From NCBI GenBank assembly GCA_045596925.1, contig JAZODH010000026.1, positions 1 through 19,865 of the forward strand: a stretch of 19,865 bases of DNA, in the 5' to 3' direction. The notes under the pieces were generated by a model. The model searched no databases. It was not told the origin of the DNA and saw nothing but the letters and a program-made list of their open reading frames with translations. Positions 14,628 to 19,833 of the stretch are shown piece after piece (position 1 is the first letter of the stretch; every line of letters begins with the position of its first letter). The DNA is from SIG710 sp045596925. GTDB lineage: Bacteria; Bacillota; Clostridia; Oscillospirales; CAG-272. A program made the translations under genes and the position numbers.

Positions 14628-15165
14628 CACTCTTTGCCTCCTTTCGTGCAGCGAGGCGCTTTCGGATATGGAAAGCAAGCCACGCCTGGATTGTGTCAAA
14701 TCCGTCCTCGTGGACGAGCTTGACGACTTCTGCATATTCCGCGTCTTCCAAACGGCAGGTCACGCGGCACGTAAGCCTGTGACCGCCCCTGCGCTTGCGC
14801 TTGATTTTTTCAAGTTCTTCGGGAGCGTACTTTGCTATAAGGGCGTCCATAGCCTCGGGACGAATTCTCACACCGTATTCGGAGCTACGCTCGCACTTGC
14901 TTTGAAGTGTCTTATCGTACTTGGGGAAAATCCCTTTTACGACATCGACCATTTCCATAGCAGGAATTTCCTTGCTGATACGCAATTCTCGGAGAGGTTC
15001 CGTCTTGACATCTTCTGAATTCTGTGATACAATAGAAGAGGTTGAAAAACCATTTTTCTCAGGACTGTTCCCGTTGCCGCGGGGCAGTCCTTTTCCATTG
15101 CATTCGCACCTTTCGCCAAAGTCAAGGTTGGCACCACAAGCGGAACAGGTTTTGCACTTAGCCAT
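14620..15165 (-). CDS. Phage protein with N-terminal zinc ribbon
   Basis: 181 residues. The N-terminus has a cysteine cluster (C4, C7, C10, C20, C22). A variable linker (about 25-55) follows, then EIPAMEMVDVVKGIFPKYDK and EYGVRIRPEAMDAL, then a basic HRLTCRVTCRLEDAEYAEV and a C-terminal helix. This order recurs in early regions of Clostridia phages, where it has no assigned function. AAAGGAGG precedes ATG 15165. The opposite strand of the linker-coding part carries a strong promoter and a hairpin (15005-15094). Confidence 0.75.
   Translation of the reverse strand: MAKCKTCSACGANLDFGERCECNGKGLPRGNGNSPEKNGFSTSSIVSQNSEDVKTEPLRELRISKEIPAMEMVDVVKGIFPKYDKTLQSKCERSSEYGVRIRPEAMDALIAKYAPEELEKIKRKRRGGHRLTCRVTCRLEDAEYAEVVKLVHEDGFDTIQAWLAFHIRKRLAARKEAKSDA
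15005..15033 (+). promoter_or_regulatory. Strong antisense promoter inside an early gene
   Basis: TTGACA (15005-15010), exactly 17 bases, then TACAAT (15028-15033), with TG at 15025-15026 giving an extended -10. It points rightward, against the early operon, inside the zinc-ribbon protein gene. The predicted transcript starts near 15040. Confidence 0.6.
15040..15094 (+). ncRNA. Candidate short antisense RNA
   Basis: Downstream of the antisense promoter lie two hairpins. GAAAAA-CCA-TTTTTC is at 15044-15058. AGGACTG (15061-15067) pairs with CAGTCCT (15085-15091), with an inner CCCG/CGGG stem, and the pairing runs into TTTT at 15091-15094. This is a plausible RNA of about 55 bases ending at a modest intrinsic terminator, fully antisense to the early mRNA. 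Only four T residues end it, so read-through is possible. Confidence 0.45.
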
Positions 15166-15166
15166 T

Positions 15167-16234
15167 TTATACCTCCTTTCTTGCAGCGGAGAGAATGCCG
15201 CGCCAAATCGTAGGTGCCACGGTCAAGATACTGTAACCGATCTGTTCAAGCTCGGTGGATCTGTCGTAGCTGTTTACGTCCTGGGCGTACCGAGTGACCG
15301 CATTCGCCATTCCGTAGAGGGAGAGGTCGCCACCGCCGATAAGGTGTCCTAAAACGCCCTCGCTCTCAAACTGCGAAATGTGGAACTGCTTAGATGCAAG
15401 CTCGACCACCTTGGGAACGGTAGCGGCTTCAATCTTTGCCTCGGTTGCATCACGCATCTGCTGGACTATCTTTTCAAAAACCGTCTGATCAACCGCCGCG
15501 TTGACCGCGTCCTGTACTTTCATAAGGAACGCTCTGTCGTCCGCTTCGATTGTTTCATCACGGAATATGCTCATGTCTACGTCCGCGTCGTTCAATCTGC
15601 CGACGTGGTTTTTCCGCACCTGTTGCGCGGCTATCATACCGTTGGAACATACAAGGCGGTAGATAAGGGGAGAAATGCTTACGCTTCCCATACCGACCTC
15701 GGAATTGCTGATAACGATACCTGCCTGGACGATATCGCCCTTGCGCACCTCTGTTGTGATGCGAGGATTGACTACCTTGATATACATCTTCTGCTCGGTG
15801 ATCTGACAGCTCTCCACCTTCGCCCCTTCCATTCGGGAGATAATCGGGAGGACGGTTTCGGCAATCTCCATATTGTCAATACGTCTGTACTTTGCGGAGA
15901 GGAACGCCCGGAGGTTTCCGTCAAGCGTTCGGAGCATTCTGCGCTCGGGAGCGCGGTTATGTAACCAATGGTTGATGTTTTGGGAAAGCAGCTCGGGACT
16001 CTCTGTTCTCATACGCTCGTAGTAGCGAGCAGGGATTTCGAGATGCTGACCGATCTGTGAATGTGCGATATCATTGATACCGAAGTCTGCGGACATACCT
16101 TCCGCTTGAAATCTGATGCCTTCCTCGTGCGGAATAACGCTCATTGCGGTAGTGTCCACGAGGAAATCTTTTTTTGTTCGCGCCTGCCTATCAATCTCGA
16201 CGGCAAGCTCCTGTAATGTTCTGCCTTGTTTCAT
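15167..16234 (-). CDS. DUF932 protein
   Basis: 355 residues from ATG 16234, seven bases after AAAGGAG; in-frame upstream codons to 16315 lie in and beyond the gap and are lysine/arginine-rich noise. Typical DUF932 features are IPHEEGIRFQ, HSQIGQHLEIPARYYERM, LLSQNINHWL, RRIDNMEIAE and the phage/plasmid-like core SVSISPLIYRLVCSNGM. DUF932 proteins occur in phages and plasmids; their biochemical role is not settled, and association with recombination or DNA protection has been suggested. One of the first genes of the leftward early operon. Confidence 0.9.
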   Translation of the reverse strand: MKQGRTLQELAVEIDRQARTKKDFLVDTTAMSVIPHEEGIRFQAEGMSADFGINDIAHSQIGQHLEIPARYYERMRTESPELLSQNINHWLHNRAPERRMLRTLDGNLRAFLSAKYRRIDNMEIAETVLPIISRMEGAKVESCQITEQKMYIKVVNPRITTEVRKGDIVQAGIVISNSEVGMGSVSISPLIYRLVCSNGMIAAQQVRKNHVGRLNDADVDMSIFRDETIEADDRAFLMKVQDAVNAAVDQTVFEKIVQQMRDATEAKIEAATVPKVVELASKQFHISQFESEGVLGHLIGGGDLSLYGMANAVTRYAQDVNSYDRSTELEQIGYSILTVAPTIWRGILSAARKEV

Positions 16235-16256
16235 TTGTTTGCTCCTTTTATTCTTT

Positions 16257-16466
16257 TTATTGAGCGACAAGAGCCGCCTTTTCTTTTTTCTCCTGCTCGC
16301 GTATTTCCTCCGCACGTTGCTCGATCATCTTTTCGTGCTCGGGATCCTTAACGAAATTCATATAGGCGTTGTAGAACGCCCTGCCGATTGCTCGTCCACG
16401 ATATGTAGAGATTTTTGAGGTGTCGATACTTGGTCCTCTTTTTTCGGGAGTTGTTACACAATCCAT
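16257..16466 (-). CDS. Small early hypothetical protein
   Basis: 69 residues. MDCVTTPEKRGPSIDTSKI, a central YRGRAIGRAFYNAYMNFV helix, and a charged helical tail (KMIEQRAEEIREQEKKEK). ATG 16466 follows AAAGGAG with eight-base spacing. First gene after the Cro-like gene; an operator-like repeat (16485-16500) lies just upstream. No known domain. Confidence 0.7.
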   Translation of the reverse strand: MDCVTTPEKRGPSIDTSKISTYRGRAIGRAFYNAYMNFVKDPEHEKMIEQRAEEIREQEKKEKAALVAQ

Positions 16467-16484
16467 TTAACACACTCCTTTCTC

Positions 16485-16500
16485 GTTTAACCGATTAAAC
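16485..16500. promoter_or_regulatory. Operator-like repeat O1
   Basis: GTTTAACCGATTAAAC, with perfect 6-bp arms (GTTTAA/TTAAAC) around CCGA. It overlaps the stop codon of the Cro-like gene and lies 18 bases upstream of the next early gene. The same 16-mer with one change occurs at 16726-16741. Confidence 0.65.
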
Positions 16501-16695
16501 ACTTTCTCCAAAAAAAAGATTGTCCACGGTGGTACCGAGACCCTTTGCGATTTTCAAGAGCGTTTTTGTGGTTGTCGTTCTGTCCTCGTCGTTTTCAAGC
16601 GCAACAATGGTACCACGGCTCACTCCGCTCTTTTCTGCAAGCTCTTCCTGTGTCATTTTCTGCGCTTCTCTCAGGTCCTTAATCTTGTAACCCAC
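16495..16695 (-). CDS. Cro-like XRE-family regulator
   Basis: 66 residues from GTG 16695. An ATG at 16701 is only one base from GGAGG, whereas the GTG is seven bases from it; a still longer frame to 16785 runs back through the promoter and is rejected. One XRE helix-turn-helix fills the protein: KIKDLREAQKMTQEELAEKSGVSRGTIVALE in outline, then TLLKIAKGLGTTVDNLF. It is the first gene of the leftward operon and diverges from the repressor, the Cro position. Transcribed from the promoter at 16744-16772, with an operator repeat on its start site. Confidence 0.88.
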   Translation of the reverse strand: MGYKIKDLREAQKMTQEELAEKSGVSRGTIVALENDEDRTTTTKTLLKIAKGLGTTVDNLFFGESV

Positions 16696-16723
16696 GGTCA
16701 TTCCTCCTTTCAAAAACTCGTCG

Positions 16724-16743
16724 ATGTTTAACCGACTAAACAT
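16724..16743. promoter_or_regulatory. Operator-like repeat O2 over the leftward start site
   Basis: ATGTTTA-ACCGAC-TAAACAT, perfect 7-bp arms. Its core GTTTAACCGACTAAAC (16726-16741) differs from O1 by one base. It abuts the -10 of the leftward promoter and covers the predicted start of transcription, so a bound repressor would block early transcription. Confidence 0.7.
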
Positions 16744-16772
16744 ATTGTACACCAAGATTGAGCGTTTGTCAA
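16744..16772 (-). promoter_or_regulatory. Leftward early promoter
   Basis: On the minus strand, TTGACA (16772-16767), 17 bases, TACAAT (16749-16744). It drives the Cro-like gene and probably the whole leftward operon. Confidence 0.8.
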
Positions 16773-16803
16773 GTGGGTTGCACAAAAAATGTTTAATTTT
16801 TTT

Positions 16804-16819
16804 GACAAACCGATTGACA
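16804..16819. promoter_or_regulatory. Degenerate operator O3 at the repressor promoter
   Basis: GACAAACCGATTGACA shares the 8-base core AACCGATT with O1 (10 of 16 positions) in the same orientation. It covers the -35 of the repressor promoter, as expected for a weak autoregulatory site. Confidence 0.35.
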
Positions 16820-16842
16820 CGGCGCGTTTTTTGGTGTATAAT
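16814..16842 (+). promoter_or_regulatory. Promoter of the repressor gene
   Basis: TTGACA (16814-16819), 17 bases, TATAAT (16837-16842): a full consensus match. The bases leading into its -10 (TTGGTGTATAAT) nearly equal those of the opposing leftward promoter (TTGGTGTACAAT). Confidence 0.85.
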
Positions 16843-16869
16843 GTATTAAACAAAGAGAGGTATTTTATT

Positions 16870-17238
16870 ATGACATTAGGTAAGATAATAAAAGAATATA
16901 GAGAGAAAAACCATTTATCGCAAAGACAGTTTGCGTTGACCTGCGACGTTTCAAACGGATATATTTCTATGCTTGAAGAGGGGCGCAACCCCAAGACCAA
17001 CGAGCCTATTGTTCCGTCGCTTGCCACGATGAAGAAGCTTGCCAAAGCAATGGGAATGAGCTTGAATGATCTTATGAGCCAGGTGGACGATATGGAGATA
17101 TCCCTCTCCGAAAAAAGAACGCCCGCCGACAAAATCAGCGGGCGAACGGTTGAGTTCGTTACATTATTTGAAAAGCTTACCGCAGAGCAGCAGGCACTCA
17201 TTGTTTCTCAGATAAAAGGCATTTTATCAAATCAATAA
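16870..17238 (+). CDS. XRE-family repressor (CI-like)
   Basis: 122 residues from ATG 16870, downstream of the consensus promoter and nine bases after GAGAGG; an ATG at 16789 lies upstream of the promoter and is rejected. The N-terminus holds a Cro/CI helix-turn-helix (LSQRQFALTCDVSNGYISMLEEG, about residues 16-38) and a longer helical support region to about 75. The C-terminus is a short helix ending KLTAEQQALIVSQIKGIL. There is no S24 peptidase domain, so it should not be cleaved in the SOS response the way lambda CI is; another trigger, such as an antirepressor or oligomerisation control, is needed. Its 3' end overlaps an opposing small gene by 41 bases. Confidence 0.88.
   Translation: MTLGKIIKEYREKNHLSQRQFALTCDVSNGYISMLEEGRNPKTNEPIVPSLATMKKLAKAMGMSLNDLMSQVDDMEISLSEKRTPADKISGRTVEFVTLFEKLTAEQQALIVSQIKGILSNQ
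17111..17144 (-). terminator. Leftward terminator embedded in the repressor gene
   Basis: CGCCCGC (17120-17126) and GCGGGCG (17138-17144) form a 7-bp GC-rich stem with an 11-base loop. On the minus strand it is followed by TTCTTTTTT (17119-17111). This is a good intrinsic terminator for minus-strand transcription, placed 54 bases after the stop of the small convergent gene. Confidence 0.75.
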
Positions 17239-17353
17239 TGGCGTCTTGTGCTTCCGGCGAAAGCCGCGAGAAAAGATTGGCAGCCTCGGTCAGCTCCACT
17301 TCGGTCTGAACGTCTGTCATTTCTTCCGCATATGTGGTTTTCTTTTCTTCCAT
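17198..17353 (-). CDS. Small convergent gene with repressor-like C-terminus
   Basis: 51 residues: starts MEEKKTTYAEEMTDVQTEVE and ends with LSPEAQDAIIDLIKCLLSEKQ in outline. ATG 17353 has AAAGGAG and GAGG upstream, its own promoter (17398-17426) and an intrinsic terminator (17111-17144). It lies tail-to-tail with the repressor and overlaps its last 41 bases. The C-terminal helix resembles that of the repressor (QIKGILSNQ against LIKCLLSEKQ), because the overlapping DNA is partly palindromic. No helix-turn-helix. It may pair with the repressor C-terminus and modulate it; inference only. Confidence 0.7.
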   Translation of the reverse strand: MEEKKTTYAEEMTDVQTEVELTEAANLFSRLSPEAQDAIIDLIKCLLSEKQ

Positions 17354-17397
17354 ATCGCCTCGCTCCTTTCATCAGAGTCGCTGCCGGCAGTATAACC

Positions 17398-17426
17398 ATT
17401 ATAACACATTCGCGCCTATTTGTCAC
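17398..17426 (-). promoter_or_regulatory. Promoter of the small convergent gene
   Basis: On the minus strand, GTGACA (17426-17421), 17 bases, TATAAT (17403-17398). Predicted start about 40 bases before the small gene's ATG. Confidence 0.7.
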
Positions 17427-17454
17427 GAGAATGTGATTTTATAACATTCGCGTG
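17406..17454. promoter_or_regulatory. Three ACATTCGCG-type half-sites between divergent promoters
   Basis: ACATTCGCG occurs at 17406-17414 and 17444-17452. An inverted copy, CACGAGAATGT (17424-17434), pairs with ACATTCGCGTG (17444-17454) at 10 of 11 positions with a 9-base spacer. The sites overlap the -35 of the small minus gene and lie just upstream of the lipoprotein promoter, so a shared regulator could control both directions. Confidence 0.5.
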
Positions 17455-17457
17455 ATA

Positions 17458-17487
17458 TTGACAAGAAAATACATTATAATCTATAAT
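17458..17487 (+). promoter_or_regulatory. Promoter of the lipoprotein/integrase operon
   Basis: TTGACA (17458-17463), 18 bases, TATAAT (17482-17487). The predicted start falls near 17494, only about three bases before the ATG. A second TATAAT at 17475-17480 has just a weak GTGATA at 17-base spacing. Confidence 0.65.
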
Positions 17488-17496
17488 CGGGGTACT

Positions 17497-18084
17497 ATGA
17501 AAAGATTTATTTCAACAATTCTTATTGCATTTCTTCTTTTATCGACAATAACTTTTTTATTCGGTTGTAATACCGATACAGGAAACGAAACGCCCGGAAC
17601 GCAAGAAACGGGCGGTCAGACAGGCGGTCAGACGGACGGCAGCTCTGACGAAAGCTCCACTAAGACCTATACCATCCAAGATTTTTACGATGTTATGACA
17701 CAGGCTTCTCAACTGCTTATGAAAACATCAGATTTTCAAACAAGCACGTGGGAAACTATCTATAAATATCCCGACGGCAAGGACGTAGAGGACACCTTTG
17801 CGTTTCTGTTGGAGAAAACAGATCCGAACGGCACAAACAAGCAGTGCTATGAGAGGATCCAAACCATCTACAATCAGCTCGTGGCAAAAGAAACCGACGC
17901 CACAATGAAGAAGCTACTCACCAACTGCTACACATCTTATTGCCGTTTCTACACCGTAGTGACGGTTGCAACAGGCTCTTATGCTGAATATAAGGAAGAG
18001 TATAACGAGGCATTTGATGAACACGTCTTTGACTATGACGAGCTCGTCGCTCATTTATACGAGATAGGATATTTCAAGGATTGA
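17497..18084 (+). CDS. Prophage-encoded lipoprotein (possible superinfection exclusion)
   Basis: 195 residues from ATG 17497; the frame upstream to a GTG at 17452 lies in the promoter. Signal peptide MKRF plus a hydrophobic run, with lipobox LFGC and lipidated Cys24. A Gly/Thr/Gln-rich tether follows (about 25-55, with a TGGQ repeat), then a helical extracellular domain (YTIQDFYDVMTQASQLLMK ... YAEYKEEYNEAFDEHVFDY). It should be anchored outside the membrane. A lipoprotein between repressor and integrase is the position of Ltp-type superinfection-exclusion proteins in streptococcal phages. Sequence similarity to Ltp is not visible, so the role is inferred from position. Co-transcribed with the integrase. 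Confidence 0.85.
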   Translation: MKRFISTILIAFLLLSTITFLFGCNTDTGNETPGTQETGGQTGGQTDGSSDESSTKTYTIQDFYDVMTQASQLLMKTSDFQTSTWETIYKYPDGKDVEDTFAFLLEKTDPNGTNKQCYERIQTIYNQLVAKETDATMKKLLTNCYTSYCRFYTVVTVATGSYAEYKEEYNEAFDEHVFDYDELVAHLYEIGYFKD

Positions 18085-18097
18085 GGAGGTGGACGCC

Positions 18098-19732
18098 TTG
18101 GCACGAAAGCCGATAAATACGCCCGAAGCCACGGGCGTCATATACGCTCGCTTTTCGTCGCACAATCAGCGCGAGGAAAGTATAGAGCAGCAGGTCGCCG
18201 AGTGCAAGGCTTTTGCCGCCCTCTCGGGCATCAAGATCGTTGGCGTTTACTCTGATAGCGCAAAGACCGGCAGAACAGACCGTAGGCCGCAATTTCAGAA
18301 GTTGCAACGCGAGGCACAGAAAGGCGGCTTCAATTACATTATTGCATACAAATCCAACCGTATAGCGCGAAATATCCTCAATGCGCTTATGTTTGAAAAC
18401 GAGATGGAAAAGCTCGGTATCAAGGTTGTATATGCAAAGGAAGAGTTCGGCAACAATGCCGCGGGTCGCTTTGCTCTCCGCACGATGATGAACGTAAACC
18501 AATTCTTCTCGGAGAATATGGCAGAGGACATCAAGCGCAACCAAGCCGATAACGCTCTGAACTGCCGCGCCAACGGACCCGCGCCGTACGGCTACAAGAC
18601 GGGAGAGGACGGCAAGTTTGCCATAGACGAAACGAGAGCTCCCATCGTGCAGGAGATCTTCAATCGCATTGCCAACGGTGAGAAGTTCGTAGAAATCAGC
18701 GAGGATCTGAACAGACGCGGCATCAAGACCAAGAACGGAAACGAATGGGGGAAAAGCTCTTTCTTTACCATTCTCCATAACGAGCGCTACACAGGCGTTT
18801 ATATCTTCAATGATGTGCGCATTGAGGGCGGTATGCCTGTAATCATAGAAAGGAGCCTGTTTGACCGGGTACAAAAGATTATGAAAACAAAGAAAAACCC
18901 ACAGGGGCGCAAGAGAGCTGACGACGGCATCTACCTATTGACAGGCAAGCTGTTCTGCGGACGGTGCGGCTCTCATATGATAGGAATGTCGGGAACGTCG
19001 AAGAACGGCGACAGCCACTATTACTATGTATGCAACGAGAAGCGCACCAACGGAACGTGCAAAAAGAAAGCCGTGCGCCGCGACTTTTTGGAGGGCGAGA
19101 TTGCCAAAGCAATCCGTAGGTATATCCTCCAACCGAACGTGATGGAGTGGATCGTGCAGCAGGTGCTTGACTATCAGAAGGGCGACGTCAGACAGACCGA
19201 GATCACCAATCTGCAGGAACGGCAAAAGGAGGTCAAAAAGGCAATAGCCAATGTGATGATCGCCATCGACCAAGGCATTATCACCGCTTCCACCAAAGAG
19301 CACTTGCAGGATTTGGAGTCTGAACGAGCGCAGCTCGACGCTCGTATCTTGGTAGCTCAGGCAGAAGCAGGCAAGGCGGTCACAAGAGAGTCCTTGCTCG
19401 CGTACTTGGAGCATTTCAGAGCCGCGAACGTGGAGGACAAGGACTGTCAAAAGGAACTGTTCGACGCGTTTGTAAAGGCGGTTTATCTCTATGACGACCA
19501 CATCACGCTTACCTTTGATATAAATGACGGTACTACCGAGGACGTAGAAATCAGTATGGACGACGTGGAGCAGAGTTTATGTGAGAATGTTCGCTTAAAC
19601 TCTGTTGTGGGTCACCAAAGTAAAAGAGGAACTTCACGAAGTGCGGTTCCTCTTTTGCTTTGCAAGATTTCAAGCACGAGTCGAGCTCTGCGAACCGCAG
19701 GTTCGCCAAGAACGCGCGGTCGGGACAATTAA
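18098..19732 (+). CDS. int: Large serine recombinase (phage integrase)
   Basis: 544 residues from TTG 18098, eight bases after AGGAGG; a GTG at 18089 falls within that ribosome site. Resolvase domain: YARFSSHNQ with catalytic Ser20, SNRIARN near 86-92. The recombinase domain has GPAPYGYK near 160 and the zinc-ribbon region CGRC (287-290) with C312 and C321. A coiled-coil stretch spans about 365-430, and the end of the conserved part is YLYDDHITLTFDIND. The last 45-50 residues are unlike the family and read through a hairpin (19622-19656), so the original C-terminus or stop may have been altered at the attachment junction. It catalyses integration and, with a directionality factor not identified here, excision. 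Confidence 0.93.
   Translation: MARKPINTPEATGVIYARFSSHNQREESIEQQVAECKAFAALSGIKIVGVYSDSAKTGRTDRRPQFQKLQREAQKGGFNYIIAYKSNRIARNILNALMFENEMEKLGIKVVYAKEEFGNNAAGRFALRTMMNVNQFFSENMAEDIKRNQADNALNCRANGPAPYGYKTGEDGKFAIDETRAPIVQEIFNRIANGEKFVEISEDLNRRGIKTKNGNEWGKSSFFTILHNERYTGVYIFNDVRIEGGMPVIIERSLFDRVQKIMKTKKNPQGRKRADDGIYLLTGKLFCGRCGSHMIGMSGTSKNGDSHYYYVCNEKRTNGTCKKKAVRRDFLEGEIAKAIRRYILQPNVMEWIVQQVLDYQKGDVRQTEITNLQERQKEVKKAIANVMIAIDQGIITASTKEHLQDLESERAQLDARILVAQAEAGKAVTRESLLAYLEHFRAANVEDKDCQKELFDAFVKAVYLYDDHITLTFDINDGTTEDVEISMDDVEQSLCENVRLNSVVGHQSKRGTSRSAVPLLLCKISSTSRALRTAGSPRTRGRDN
19571..19604. repeat. Inverted repeat at the end of the integrase gene
   Basis: CAGAGTTTA (19571-19579) and TAAACTCTG (19596-19604) form perfect 9-bp arms with a 16-base spacer. 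It lies where serine-integrase attachment sites usually sit, next to the integrase 3' end, but could equally be an RNA hairpin. Confidence 0.45.
19599..19656. repeat. Repeat unit A: shared box plus terminator-like hairpin
   Basis: ACTCT-N4-TGGGTCACCAA (19599-19618) is followed by AAAAGAGGAAC (19622-19632) and GTTCCTCTTTT (19646-19656), a perfect 11-bp stem with a 13-base loop. Both arms end in T-runs on their own strand, so it could terminate transcription in either direction. The integrase reading frame continues through it. Confidence 0.6.
19690..19706. repeat. Short perfect hairpin
   Basis: GCGAACC-GCA-GGTTCGC, 7-bp arms with a three-base loop, between the two repeat units. Its role is unclear; it has no T-run and no tRNA context. 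Confidence 0.4.
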
Positions 19733-19769
19733 AGGAGATAGCCGTATAAAAACGCGCGTTTGAGTTCAG

Positions 19770-19833
19770 ACTCTCCGATGGGTCACCAATAACAAAAGAA
19801 CAGGTATCGCAACGCGGTGCCTGTTCTTTTGTT
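19770..19833. repeat. Repeat unit B: shared box plus terminator-like hairpin
   Basis: ACTCT-N4-TGGGTCACCAA (19770-19789) again, then AACAAAAGAACAGG (19791-19804) and CCTGTTCTTTTGTT (19820-19833), a perfect 14-bp stem with a 15-base loop. It has the same layout as unit A but a different stem sequence, 171 bases further right. From 19733 to the window end I see no supported gene; this stretch may already be host DNA. Confidence 0.6.

Noticed and set aside
15061..15091. Hairpin as a terminator of the leftward early operon
   Set aside because: On the minus strand no T-run follows the stem; only the plus-strand orientation has terminator features.
16789..16869. N-terminal extension of the repressor
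   Set aside because: It would start upstream of, and read through, the consensus promoter at 16814-16842; the ATG at 16870 has the ribosome site.
17257..17275. GGCGAAAGCC hairpin as a repressor terminator
   Set aside because: Short stem with a GAAA loop and no T-run on the plus strand; it lies within the coding part of the small convergent gene.
17232..17426. 64-codon minus-strand frame upstream of the small convergent gene
   Set aside because: It begins inside the promoter -35 and is in a different frame from the 51-codon gene, which has the ribosome site and a sensible protein.
18074..18874. 266-codon open frame on the minus strand
   Set aside because: Antisense to the serine recombinase catalytic domain; no family resemblance.
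19690..19706. GCGAACC-GCA-GGTTCGC as a tRNA T-arm
   Set aside because: No acceptor, D or anticodon arms nearby, and the three-base loop is wrong for a T-arm.
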